Positions 1-7,415 of a stretch of 42,440 nt of DNA are shown here, piece by piece (position 1 is the stretch's first letter; the number at the start of each line of letters is the position of its first letter). This stretch comes from an uncultured Caldilineales bacterium (lineage in GTDB: Bacteria; Chloroflexota; Anaerolineae; JAAEKA01): NCBI GenBank assembly GCA_937907455.1, contig CALESQ010000050.1:1-42440 (forward strand). The letters run 5' to 3'. The notes below the pieces were generated by a model that was not told the DNA's origin, ran no database searches, and worked only from the letters and a program-made list of their open reading frames with translations. The position numbers and the translations under genes were made by a program.

Positions 1-2
1 CC

Positions 3-110
3 AAGCGCATCAAGCTGAACTGGCAATTCTCGATACCTGCTGCTCGTCTCAAGCTGAATTCTCACTATCGGCAGATACTACCTGAGAACCAAACGTTCTC
101 AGACACTTAA
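3..110 (+). pseudogene. C-terminal end of probable IS630-type transposase (partial at window edge)
   Basis: An open frame enters from the left edge and ends at TAA 108-110, giving about 35 residues. It contains RIKLNWQFSIPAARLKL followed by a Tyr-Arg-x-Ile ending. This resembles the extreme C-terminus of IS630-family DDE transposases, which typically finish with an N-W-x-F-T-x-x-x-A-R-x-K-L-x-x-x-Y-P pattern. The resemblance is from memory of the family, not a search. The following DNA is noticeably poorer in G+C than the rest of the window, which fits insertion of foreign DNA. Only the last residues are visible, so whether the upstream part is intact cannot be judged. A second open frame (2-85) also crosses the edge but shows no recognisable motif. 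Confidence 0.45.
83..101. repeat. Inverted repeat TGAGAAC / GTTCTCA
   Basis: A perfect 7-bp inverted repeat (83-89 and 95-101) is separated by 5 nt and overlaps the end of the transposase-like frame. There is no T-run after it, so it is not a convincing intrinsic terminator. It could be part of an insertion-sequence end or an operator. Confidence 0.4.
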
Positions 111-111
111 T

Positions 112-150
112 TTACAGTGTAATGATGTAAATATGATACAGTATTACTGT
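112..150. promoter_or_regulatory. Two odd-length palindromes upstream of the 264 gene (possible operators)
   Basis: TTACAGTGTAA (112-122) and ACAGTATTACTGT (138-150) are both perfect palindromes around a central base, and lie about 26 bp apart centre to centre. They share ACAGT half-site elements. The DNA between them is AT-rich and contains TATGAT at 132-137, a possible -10 box, with TTTACA at 111-116 as a poor -35 (spacing only 15 bp). TACA/TGTA dyads are typical operator half-sites of several winged-helix repressors, but no regulator gene is visible in the window. Confidence 0.4.
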
Positions 151-263
151 CGCCGGAAAGTCCCGGTTCGTTACTGTGCACCTGGCATCATAGCCCTGCC
201 AGAGTTCATCTTTCGGCCAGGCTGACGGGCTAAAGGAATTGATTCCTGCGAAGGAGGTATGGG

Positions 264-1148
264 ATGTATACCAAACCAGCGTCGAACAAAGGCTTTCGCT
301 TTTTGCTTCTGGCAGTCAGCATGGGCATGATTGCAGGTTTGACAATCTTACTCCCGACATTAGTGCCGCCGAAGATCGAGGCGCAGGCATTGATCAATGC
401 AGCAAAGACCGGCCCAGGTATCGAAGTGGATGCTGACCATGTTCTCTACTCCCGGAGCACGGTCTATCGAAGGGGGATCCTCAGTTTTCAGGAGCCTGCG
501 GACCCCTACCACCGCCCCAGTCTTCCGCTACACTCGGATACTTTCTTGTCTGAAACCTGGACGCGCGGTGGAAACATCCGGCAAATACGGGGTGAGTTTC
601 GTGATCGCCAGACAGGACGCATGGTCTCCCTGATGATCGAGGATGAAAACAGTGTGTTTGTGTACCATGAGACGACAGGACCGGGGATATTCATCACTAC
701 CTCCAACGGCCTTGTAACAGGCGGGGACAGCGAGCCTGGGCAGGAGGAACCATTGATAGACGAGGCGGTCCAATATCCAGAAACGGGATACGAGATAGCG
801 GGAGAAATCATCTCTTCATGGGGAAAACCTGCGTGGATTGTGCGGCAGCGCGTTAAGTTGCCGGTGATAGAGGATGCCAACACGGGAGTCTTGTATCCAT
901 CGCAGGCACCCTACATGGCTGATCTGGACATACAAGGCATGGAAACCAGGTGGACAATTGATCGCCAATCCAAGATATTTGTTAGCACCGAAAATTGGGC
1001 TCTTACCTCCACAGGGGCTGTGCTTCTGGAGCGTGTTGAGATGGAAGAACCTCAACTCTTATCTTTGAGCAGTATGCCCGCAACCTGGCTGGATGTACCC
1101 GACGACATACCGGTGATTAATCCGTCATCACAAAGAAAACCGCCGTGA
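264..1148 (+). CDS. Membrane-anchored extracytoplasmic protein, unrecognised
   Basis: 294 residues. A strong AAGGAGG ribosome binding site lies at 251-257, six bases before the ATG. The N-terminus has a short basic stretch followed by one hydrophobic segment (about residues 12-34), so the rest is predicted to lie outside the membrane. The body is rich in beta-type alternation (Thr/Val/Ile/Trp). Its layout loosely recalls the LolA/RseB-like extracytoplasmic domains that accompany some anti-sigma systems, but no motif proves this. The gene stands alone between an insertion-sequence remnant and mutL. Its base composition is visibly lower in G+C than neighbouring genes and codon third positions are less G/C-biased, suggesting recent acquisition. 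Function unknown. Confidence 0.75.
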   Translation: MYTKPASNKGFRFLLLAVSMGMIAGLTILLPTLVPPKIEAQALINAAKTGPGIEVDADHVLYSRSTVYRRGILSFQEPADPYHRPSLPLHSDTFLSETWTRGGNIRQIRGEFRDRQTGRMVSLMIEDENSVFVYHETTGPGIFITTSNGLVTGGDSEPGQEEPLIDEAVQYPETGYEIAGEIISSWGKPAWIVRQRVKLPVIEDANTGVLYPSQAPYMADLDIQGMETRWTIDRQSKIFVSTENWALTSTGAVLLERVEMEEPQLLSLSSMPATWLDVPDDIPVINPSSQRKPP

Positions 1149-1212
1149 ACGACAACTTCATGGTAGCCATTCTAAATTGGATCGGAGGTTTTTTATTGAC
1201 AGGAGCCTGTGT

Positions 1213-1218
1213 TACAAT
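1213..1218 (+). promoter_or_regulatory. -10 box TACAAT of a leaderless mutL promoter
   Basis: TACAAT ends exactly six bases before the mutL ATG at 1225, so the predicted transcription start coincides with the start codon. No Shine-Dalgarno sequence precedes this ATG. A perfect TTGACA lies at 1196-1201 but only 11 bp away, too short for a normal -35; the region at the normal distance is a T-run. Confidence 0.5.
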
Positions 1219-1224
1219 GGCCCC

Positions 1225-3114
1225 ATGTCCATTCAACTGCTCGCCCCTGAAGTCGCCAGCCGCATCGCCGCCGGTGAGGTGATCGAACGCCCCGCCTCCG
1301 CGGTCAAGGAACTGATTGAAAACAGTCTGGACGCGGGTGCAGACGAAATCCGCGTGGAAGTGCGCGAGGGAGGACGGCGTTTGCTGCGCATCGTGGACAA
1401 CGGCAACGGCATCCCCGCGGCCGAGGTACTGCTGGCCTTCGAGCGTCATGCCACCAGCAAGCTGCGCAGCGCCGATGACCTGGAACATATCGCCACCCTC
1501 GGCTTTCGCGGCGAGGCGCTGGCTTCAATTGCCTCCGTGGCGCAGCTCACCTGCCTGACCCGCCATGTGGATGAAGCAGTCGGCACACAGGTACGCATCG
1601 AAGGGGGCCAGGTGCTGAGCCGGGAGGCCAAAGGCGCGCCCCCCGGCACGGCGATCACCGTGGAGAATCTGTTTTATAACGTGCCCGCCCGCCTCAAGTT
1701 CCTGCGCCAGCCCGCCACCGAAGCCGGGCGCATCGCGGAAACCGTGCAGCATTTCGCCCTGGCCTTTCCTGAACGGCGTTTCAGCCTGGTGTCTGAGGGC
1801 CGCCTGGTTTTTCAATCCACCGGCAGCGCCAACCTGCATGATGTGCTGATCAAGGTCTTTGGCCTGGAAAGCGCCAATCAACTGGTGGCGGTGGGCGCAG
1901 ACAAAGCGACAGATGAAACGGTGCGCGTGCACGGCTACACCAGCCTGCCCACGCTCAGCCGCTCCAACCGCAATCAAATTCTCTTTTTCCTCAACCGCCG
2001 CGCCATTCAGGATCGCAGCCTGGTCTTCGCGGTGACCGAGGCTTACCGCAACCGGCTGATGGTAGGACGCTACCCCATCAGCGTGCTGTTGATCGAGATG
2101 GACCCCGCGTTGGCAGATGTGAACGTGCATCCGGCCAAGGCTGAGGTGCGCTTTCGTGACGAACGAGCGGTGTTTCGTGCCCTGCAACGCGCGGTGCATG
2201 GTGCGCTGTTGCAGCACGCGCCTGTGCCAGAGGTACGCGGTGATGAGTTGGGTTGGGGCGTTTCCGCAGGCTGGGCCGAGCGCCGTCAAGGTCTGCTTCA
2301 AGCTGGCCATGACGCTCAGCCGGTGCCATGGCAGCGCCCCGCATCACCCCCCGCCTGGCAGGCGCCTCTTGTGGCTGCGCACTCGCCAGAGACGCCGCCT
2401 CAGCCAGTGCTACGTAGTGACGAAACACCGCCCAACGCGGCGGTTCTGCAAGACCCCGCCGCAGCAGCGCCGCTCTCTCCTGCTGCTGAAGCGCCACCTG
2501 AAGCGGCTGCCGCCGCGGCTGAGTTCGGCGCTATTCTGCCGATGCTGCGAGTGGTGGGGCAGATGGCGGCCACCTATATTGTGGCCGAGGGGCCGGATGG
2601 CATGTACCTGGTGGATCAACACGCCGCGCACGAGCGTATTCTATTCGAGCAACTGCGCGGCGAACAGGCATTGACCGGCGTGGCTCAGCAAAGCCTGCTG
2701 GAACCACTGCCGTTTGAGGCAGGCACGGTGTTCACCGGGTTGATCGAGGCTTATGCCGATGCGCTAACCGCCGCCGGCTTTGCGCTGGAGCGGTTCGGCG
2801 CGGGCACCTGGCTGCTGCGTGCTGTGCCCGCGGTATTTGGGCGCGCAGACCCGCGGCGCGCGCTGGAGGAGACTCTCGAGGGTATTGCCGATGGTCGTGA
2901 CCTGGTGGGTGAAAACAAGGAAGCCGCGCTGGTGGCAGTGATCTGCAAGCGCGCAGCCATTAAGGGGGGTCAGGTGCTGGCGCTGGACGAAATGCGCCGC
3001 CTGATGCGTCAGCTTGAGGCCTGCCGTGAGCCAGGCTCGTGTCCTCACGGCCGCCCCACTATGTTGGTGCTTAGCCATCTGCAACTGGAACGTGAATTTG
3101 GCCGACGAGGCTAA
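1225..3114 (+). CDS. mutL: DNA mismatch repair protein MutL, endonuclease type
   Basis: 629 residues from the ATG at 1225; an in-frame extension to 1177 lacks family similarity. The N-terminal GHKL ATPase domain shows motif I (ELIENSLDAGA, with E29 and N33), motif II (DNGNGI) and motif III (TLGFRGEAL). A Pro/Ala-rich linker covers roughly residues 350-440. The C-terminal dimerisation domain carries the metal-binding signature DQHA-x2-E-x4-E and a CPHGRP motif, which mark MutL proteins that nick DNA themselves, unlike the E. coli protein. MutL couples MutS mismatch recognition to strand incision and removal. No mutS is in the window. The upstream neighbour is unrelated and the desaturase follows after 33 bp. 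Confidence 0.95.
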   Translation: MSIQLLAPEVASRIAAGEVIERPASAVKELIENSLDAGADEIRVEVREGGRRLLRIVDNGNGIPAAEVLLAFERHATSKLRSADDLEHIATLGFRGEALASIASVAQLTCLTRHVDEAVGTQVRIEGGQVLSREAKGAPPGTAITVENLFYNVPARLKFLRQPATEAGRIAETVQHFALAFPERRFSLVSEGRLVFQSTGSANLHDVLIKVFGLESANQLVAVGADKATDETVRVHGYTSLPTLSRSNRNQILFFLNRRAIQDRSLVFAVTEAYRNRLMVGRYPISVLLIEMDPALADVNVHPAKAEVRFRDERAVFRALQRAVHGALLQHAPVPEVRGDELGWGVSAGWAERRQGLLQAGHDAQPVPWQRPASPPAWQAPLVAAHSPETPPQPVLRSDETPPNAAVLQDPAAAAPLSPAAEAPPEAAAAAAEFGAILPMLRVVGQMAATYIVAEGPDGMYLVDQHAAHERILFEQLRGEQALTGVAQQSLLEPLPFEAGTVFTGLIEAYADALTAAGFALERFGAGTWLLRAVPAVFGRADPRRALEETLEGIADGRDLVGENKEAALVAVICKRAAIKGGQVLALDEMRRLMRQLEACREPGSCPHGRPTMLVLSHLQLEREFGRRG

Positions 3115-3147
3115 CTCTTTTTCATTTCCCCTTTGAAGGAGCCTGCT

Positions 3148-4191
3148 ATGACCACTACCTCCCGTTCTCACCCGGCTGAAGGGCCATCCAACTGGCGACA
3201 GATTGTGGCCCGTTACCACCGGCCCGATGTGCGCCATGCCATCGGCCAACTGCTCACTTCGGTGGCGCCGCAGTTGGCCTTGCTGGTGGTGATGTATTTC
3301 AGCCTGCGCGTCTCCTATTGGCTCACCCTGTTGCTGGCTATTCCCACAGCAGGGTTTATGGTGCGCACCTTTATTGTCTTCCACGATTGCGGCCACGGGT
3401 CCTTTTTTGCCAACCGCAAGGCGAACGACACGGTGGGCGTCATCACCGGGGTGCTGACCTTCACGCCTTATTTCCGCTGGCGTCACGACCACGCGGTGCA
3501 TCATGCTACCGCCGGCGATCTGGACCGCCGCGAGGCGGGAGATGTGTGGACAATGACGGTGGATGAGTATTTGCAGGCATCGCGGCTAAAGCGGCTGGCC
3601 TACCGCGTGTACCGCAACCCTTTCATCATCTTTACTCTGGGTGCATGGTTAAGTTTTGTCGTTTTTCAGCGTTTTCCCACCGGCAAAGAAGGGCGGCGCG
3701 AGCGCAACAGCATTTTGTGGACCGATCTGGCTCTGCTGGTGATCTTTGTGCTGGCGGGTTTCACCATCGGTCTGGGCGATTTTCTGCGCGTGCTGCTGCC
3801 AGTGGTGTTCATCGGCACCTCGGCAGGGGTTTGGCTGTTCTATGTGCAGCATCAGTTTGAGGGCGTGTACTGGGAACGGCACATGCACTGGAGTTATGTG
3901 GATGCGGCCTTGAAGGGTAGCTCGTTTTATCGCTTGCCGCGCCTCTTGCAGTGGTTTTCTGGCAACATTGGCTTTCACCACATTCACCACCTCAGCCCGC
4001 GCATTCCCAACTATCGCCTGGAACAGGCCTATCGCGAAAACGAGTTGTTTCATATCAAGCCGATTACACTGTGGTCGAGTATGCGCTCGCTGCGCTTCCG
4101 GCTATACGACGAAGAAAACCATCGTCTGGTGGGCTTTAGCTATCTGAAAGAATTGCAGCAGCGGCGGCTGGCGCGCAGTGCTGTGAGTTGA
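3148..4191 (+). CDS. Membrane fatty acid desaturase (DesA/delta-12-like)
   Basis: 347 residues. The ATG at 3148 is preceded by GAAGGAG (3135-3141) with a six-base gap, which is preferred over the in-frame TTG at 3133. Three histidine boxes of the membrane di-iron desaturases are present: HDCGH (79-83), HDHAVHH (113-119) and HHIHH (277-281). Hydrophobic pairs lie at about 38-75 and 155-225. The family introduces a double bond into membrane-lipid acyl chains using oxygen and a ferredoxin- or cytochrome-type electron donor. Position specificity cannot be read from sequence; the box pattern and the HHLSPRIPNY context resemble acyl-lipid omega-6/delta-12 enzymes. An aerobic or microaerobic lifestyle is implied. 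The HAD gene follows after 7 bp, suggesting co-transcription. Confidence 0.9.
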   Translation: MTTTSRSHPAEGPSNWRQIVARYHRPDVRHAIGQLLTSVAPQLALLVVMYFSLRVSYWLTLLLAIPTAGFMVRTFIVFHDCGHGSFFANRKANDTVGVITGVLTFTPYFRWRHDHAVHHATAGDLDRREAGDVWTMTVDEYLQASRLKRLAYRVYRNPFIIFTLGAWLSFVVFQRFPTGKEGRRERNSILWTDLALLVIFVLAGFTIGLGDFLRVLLPVVFIGTSAGVWLFYVQHQFEGVYWERHMHWSYVDAALKGSSFYRLPRLLQWFSGNIGFHHIHHLSPRIPNYRLEQAYRENELFHIKPITLWSSMRSLRFRLYDEENHRLVGFSYLKELQQRRLARSAVS

Positions 4192-4198
4192 CTTCCCT

Positions 4199-4783
4199 AT
4201 GCTGACGATTGATCACGCGGCCCGCGGTCTGATCTTTGATCTGGACGGCACGCTGGCCGACACATTGCCTATTCATTATCGAGCCTGGCACGAGACCTTT
4301 GCCCGTTTCGGGGTTTCGTGCCCGCAATCGTTCCTGGACAGGTTGACCGGCCTGCCCACCCGCGAAACAGTGCTGCGCTACAATGCTGAGTTTGGCCATC
4401 AGTTGGATCCGGAAGCCTTCGCCCGCGCCAAAGAAGTGCTGGTGCGTGACCGCCTGACAGCCTCTCAACCGATTAAACCGGTGGTGGCGCTGTTGCATCA
4501 GGCGCACGGACGGCTGCCCATTGCTCTGGCCACCGGCGGTGTGATGACGAATGTAGACGTGGTGCTGCCCGCGGTGGGACTGGCGGGCCTGTTCGATGCC
4601 ATTGTAACCGCGGATGACCCTGTGCCGCACAAGCCTGACCCAGGCATCTTTCTGGAGGCTGCACGCCGCATTGGTGTGCCGCCTGCGCAGTGCCAGGTGT
4701 TTGAGGATGGTGAGGCCGGCCTGCAAGCCGCCCGCGCCGCTGGCATGATCGTCACAGACGTGCGTCCGTATTTGCAAAGATAA
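4199..4783 (+). CDS. HAD-superfamily hydrolase, beta-phosphoglucomutase-like
   Basis: 194 residues. Motif I FDLDGTLADT holds the nucleophile D14 and acid/base D16. The cap region has the HYRAWHETF helix seen in beta-phosphoglucomutase and sugar-phosphate phosphatases, and motif IV is EDGEAGLQAARAAGM. It should dephosphorylate or isomerise a small sugar phosphate in the cytoplasm; the substrate is not predictable. The protein is slightly short for the group (usually about 210-225) and ends soon after motif IV. The start lies 7 bp behind the desaturase stop without a clear ribosome binding site, so coupling to the upstream gene is likely. Confidence 0.88.
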   Translation: MLTIDHAARGLIFDLDGTLADTLPIHYRAWHETFARFGVSCPQSFLDRLTGLPTRETVLRYNAEFGHQLDPEAFARAKEVLVRDRLTASQPIKPVVALLHQAHGRLPIALATGGVMTNVDVVLPAVGLAGLFDAIVTADDPVPHKPDPGIFLEAARRIGVPPAQCQVFEDGEAGLQAARAAGMIVTDVRPYLQR

Positions 4784-4794
4784 GTTGAGGATTG

Positions 4795-4894
4795 CTACGC
4801 CTTCGGCGGGTAGATTGGTCTATCTGCTGAAAGGCGTAGCGGTTTACTGCTTTACCCGTCAAAGGCGTACCACTCTACCCGCCAAAGGCGTACC
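4795..4894. repeat. Cluster of short repeats, consensus TACCCGCCAAAGGCGTACC
   Basis: The 117-bp gap before the methyltransferase gene consists largely of copies of one short unit: 4795-4813 (inverted copy, ends changed), 4853-4871 and 4876-4894 (direct copies differing by one base), plus a degenerate AAAGGCGTAGCGG around 4831. Inverted and direct copies together can form a hairpin. A further copy lies at 7367-7385. The last copy ends only six bases before the ATG at 4901, where a ribosome binding site would be expected. Confidence 0.75.
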
Positions 4895-4900
4895 ACTACC

Positions 4901-5461
4901 ATGAACTGGCATTTCGACATCATTGCCGGCCTTTATGATCACGCTATTGCCGCGCCGGATCCGATGAGGCTAGCCAAGGCCCTACGCTTGCCGACACCCG
5001 GCTTGCTGCTGGATGCCGGCGGCGGCACGGGCCGCGTGGCCGCCTCGTTGCACAAGCAAGTTGGCTCCTGGATGATCAGCGATCTGTCCGCACCCATGCT
5101 GGCCCAAGCGCAAGCGAAAGGTGTTGTCTTCCCGACGCGGGCCGTAGTTGAGCGTCTGCCTTTCGCGGATGCCACCTTTGACCGCGTGCTGGCGGTGGAT
5201 GCTCTACACCACTTTGCGGATCAGCGGTTGGCAATCGCTGAGCTGGTGCGCGTGCTCAAACCCGGCGGGCGCATTGTCATCGAAGAACCAGATATTCGTC
5301 GCCCGCAAGTCAAGCTGGTGGCGCTGGCCGAGAAGCTGGCCCTGATGGGCAGTCACTTCGCCTCACCGCAGCAAATCAGCGCCCTGCTGGCCGCCCATGG
5401 TCTGTCGCCGACTGTGGAAGACGACGGTGAGTTCAACGCTTGGGTGATGGCGGATAAGTAA
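4901..5461 (+). CDS. SAM-dependent methyltransferase, class I (Methyltransf_11/UbiE-like)
   Basis: 186 residues. The glycine-rich SAM-binding motif I is LLLDAGGGTGRVAAS near residues 35-49. The acidic end of strand 2 is ISDLSAPM, and the post-motif block RVLAVDALHHFADQ and LVRVLKPGGRIVIEEP follow the usual order of Methyltransf_11 proteins. It transfers a methyl group to an unknown small substrate; UbiE/MenG relatives act on quinones, but this protein is shorter than those (about 230-250). There is no Shine-Dalgarno sequence because the short repeat runs up to the start codon. It stands alone between two repeat-bearing gaps. Confidence 0.88.
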   Translation: MNWHFDIIAGLYDHAIAAPDPMRLAKALRLPTPGLLLDAGGGTGRVAASLHKQVGSWMISDLSAPMLAQAQAKGVVFPTRAVVERLPFADATFDRVLAVDALHHFADQRLAIAELVRVLKPGGRIVIEEPDIRRPQVKLVALAEKLALMGSHFASPQQISALLAAHGLSPTVEDDGEFNAWVMADK

Positions 5462-5842
5462 GTAGTGAAGAGTAAGTAGTGGCCCGGTGCGGTGTACGTG
5501 GCTCGGTGAGAGGTCGGCAACCATCCTCACACCACAGCCAATCTCCTCACCAATTCCGCGAGCGCGCTCACAGCAAGCAAACCTCTCGTTACTCTTCCAG
5601 CTACGGGACAGTTTGCTTGAAGCGCCTTGCCCATGTGGGTTGAGCAGGTTTCGGCGGCGTCCATCTGCCATCGTCCGGGTTCACAAAAGACTTTCACCAG
5701 CCGACACTCGCCATCAAAACCGTATCGAAACCCCCTCATTGCCACGCCCGCACCCGCTCACTGCCACCTCAAGCAAAGTGCCAGGTGTGCAGTTTACTCT
5801 TTTCTTCTTGCTGCTTACTCTTCACTCCTCGCTTTTCCTGCC
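5462..5842. other. Intergenic region flanked by an inverted repeat; no gene seen
   Basis: 380 bp without a credible gene. It is bounded by a 16-bp inverted repeat, AGTGAAGAGTAAGTAG at 5464-5479 and its complement with one mismatch at 5811-5826. This could mark a small non-autonomous element about 360 bp long. Short open frames inside (for example 5527-5745 on the minus strand) have no recognisable motif or ribosome binding site. The right end is a pyrimidine-rich tract reaching almost to the next start codon. Confidence 0.45.
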
Positions 5843-7336
5843 ATGAAGCAACGCATCTACTGCTTCGCCGTGCCGTTTGGCATCGCCACGCTGGTGGCGC
5901 TGCTACGTATGCCCGCGCTGTCGCAAGCGGTGATTGACTGGGACGAAAGCGTATACCTGCTGATGGCGCGCAGCCTGCTGCAAGGCCATGCACCCTACAC
6001 CGCCGTGTGGGATCACAAACCGCCGGGCCTGTACGCCCTGTTTGCTGCGTCGTTGGCTGTGCTCGGGCAACCGGTGTTGGCTATGCGCCTGCTTGGCAGC
6101 GCCGCAGTGAGCCTCACCGCCACGCTGCTGTGGTTGATGGGCCGGCGCGTGCTGCACAGCAACGCCGCAGGCCTCATTGCGGCCCTAAGCTATGTCGCCG
6201 CATCCACTCGCAACGGGGGCCTGGCCACCAACGCGGAGATCCTCTTTGCACCGTGTACCGTAGCCGCATTGCTGCTGCTGACTGAGCCAATTGCACAGGG
6301 CCGGTTTCCCGCGACACACCGCTGGTTGGGCGCGGGTCTGCTGTTCGGCGCAGCAATGCAGATCAAAACAGCGGCCGGCTTTGAACTGTCAGCCGCGGGC
6401 GCACTGCTGGTTTTGAGCAACAGCCACGGGCGCGCGCGGCGCGCGGCTGGCTGGCTATTCAGCGGCGCGGCCCTGCCCACCTTGCTGATGATGCTCGGTT
6501 TTGCCCTGGCCGGCCAATGGCAGCCTTATGCCTACGCCAACTTCACAGCCAATGCCCGGTATGTAGCTGCGCTCCCCGGCCTGAATGCTGCCACCATCAC
6601 CACCGCGCTGAAGCAGCAAGCACGCAGTGTGCCCACACTCTGGGCTGCCGTGCCCGTGGCTGCGTTGTCCCTGCCAGCGCGGGCAGATCGGTCCGGCTCT
6701 CGCCCTCTGGCGGCATGGCTGCTGATCTGGCTAGTCTCAACCTTACCGGCTGTGGTGGCAACGGGCAGGCTCTTTCCGCACTATTTTCTGCAATGCCTGC
6801 CACCGCTGTCACTGCTGCTGGGCTGGAGTGCCGTGTATTGGGCGCGGTTGAGCCTTCGCTCACCGGCCCGGCGCGGGCTGCCCGGCGTAGCTTTACTGGC
6901 CCTGCTGGTGCTGCTGCCGCTAGCTCGCCCCCTGCGTCAGGCAATCGTCACTTTGCGTGACCTGCGCACCTCTCCCGGCCGGGTAGATGCGCTCACCTAT
7001 ACCGCAGATTATCTGCGCAACCACCTGGCTGCGGGTGATACGCTATTTGTAGCTGATGGTCAACCGGTGCTGTATGCCCTGACTGAGGTGGCCGCACCGA
7101 CGCCTTATGTACTACCTGCCTGGCTGTATGATCCCGACCTGGCCGCGCTGCTGCCGATAGATGCGCCGCAGGAGCTGGCGCGTATTCTGCGTGGCGCGCC
7201 CCGCTATATCGTCACCCGCGACGAAGCTTTTCCCTCCACCCCCTATTTCACCGCCCTGACCGCGGCTCTGACACAGGATTATCAGCTTGAACGCGTGATC
7301 CAGGGCCAGCGGCTATATCGGCGGGTAGACTCGTAA
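5843..7336 (+). CDS. GT-C membrane glycosyltransferase (GT39/ArnT-like)
   Basis: 497 residues from the ATG at 5843; the longer frame upstream runs through repeat DNA and lacks a signal. The first periplasmic loop carries DWDESVYLLMARSLLQG and WDHKPPGLY, the acidic-residue and KPP pattern typical of ArnT/PMT-like GT-C enzymes that use lipid-linked sugars. About ten hydrophobic segments follow, including LLALLVLLPLARPL near residue 350, and a soluble C-terminal domain of about 110 residues ends the protein. Such enzymes transfer a sugar from a polyprenyl-phosphate donor to a lipid or protein on the outer face of the membrane. The acceptor is unknown. The other glycosyltransferases in the window lie more than 14 kb away. 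Confidence 0.82.
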   Translation: MKQRIYCFAVPFGIATLVALLRMPALSQAVIDWDESVYLLMARSLLQGHAPYTAVWDHKPPGLYALFAASLAVLGQPVLAMRLLGSAAVSLTATLLWLMGRRVLHSNAAGLIAALSYVAASTRNGGLATNAEILFAPCTVAALLLLTEPIAQGRFPATHRWLGAGLLFGAAMQIKTAAGFELSAAGALLVLSNSHGRARRAAGWLFSGAALPTLLMMLGFALAGQWQPYAYANFTANARYVAALPGLNAATITTALKQQARSVPTLWAAVPVAALSLPARADRSGSRPLAAWLLIWLVSTLPAVVATGRLFPHYFLQCLPPLSLLLGWSAVYWARLSLRSPARRGLPGVALLALLVLLPLARPLRQAIVTLRDLRTSPGRVDALTYTADYLRNHLAAGDTLFVADGQPVLYALTEVAAPTPYVLPAWLYDPDLAALLPIDAPQELARILRGAPRYIVTRDEAFPSTPYFTALTAALTQDYQLERVIQGQRLYRRVDS

Positions 7337-7366
7337 ACGGGTCAACCGATCCCCAATTTACCAATT

Positions 7367-7385
7367 TACCCGCCGAAGGCGTACC
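7367..7385 (+). repeat. Copy of the TACCCGCCRAAGGCGTACC repeat
   Basis: This matches the 4876-4894 copy at all but one position. It is followed by GATCCCC and a partial repeat (TGCCAAAGGCAACC, 7398-7411) that runs to the next ATG at 7416. As in the gap before 4901, the repeat occupies the place of the ribosome binding site. Confidence 0.7.
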
Positions 7386-7415
7386 GATCCCCATTTCTGC
7401 CAAAGGCAACCCCCC

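Noticed and set aside
1196..1218. TTGACA plus TACAAT as one sigma-70 promoter for mutL
   Set aside because: The spacing is 11 bp, too short; only the TACAAT was kept, as a leaderless -10.
5527..5745. 72-residue minus-strand frame in the 5462-5842 gap
   Set aside because: No ribosome binding site or motif; overlapping frames of similar length exist on both strands, as expected by chance in this DNA.
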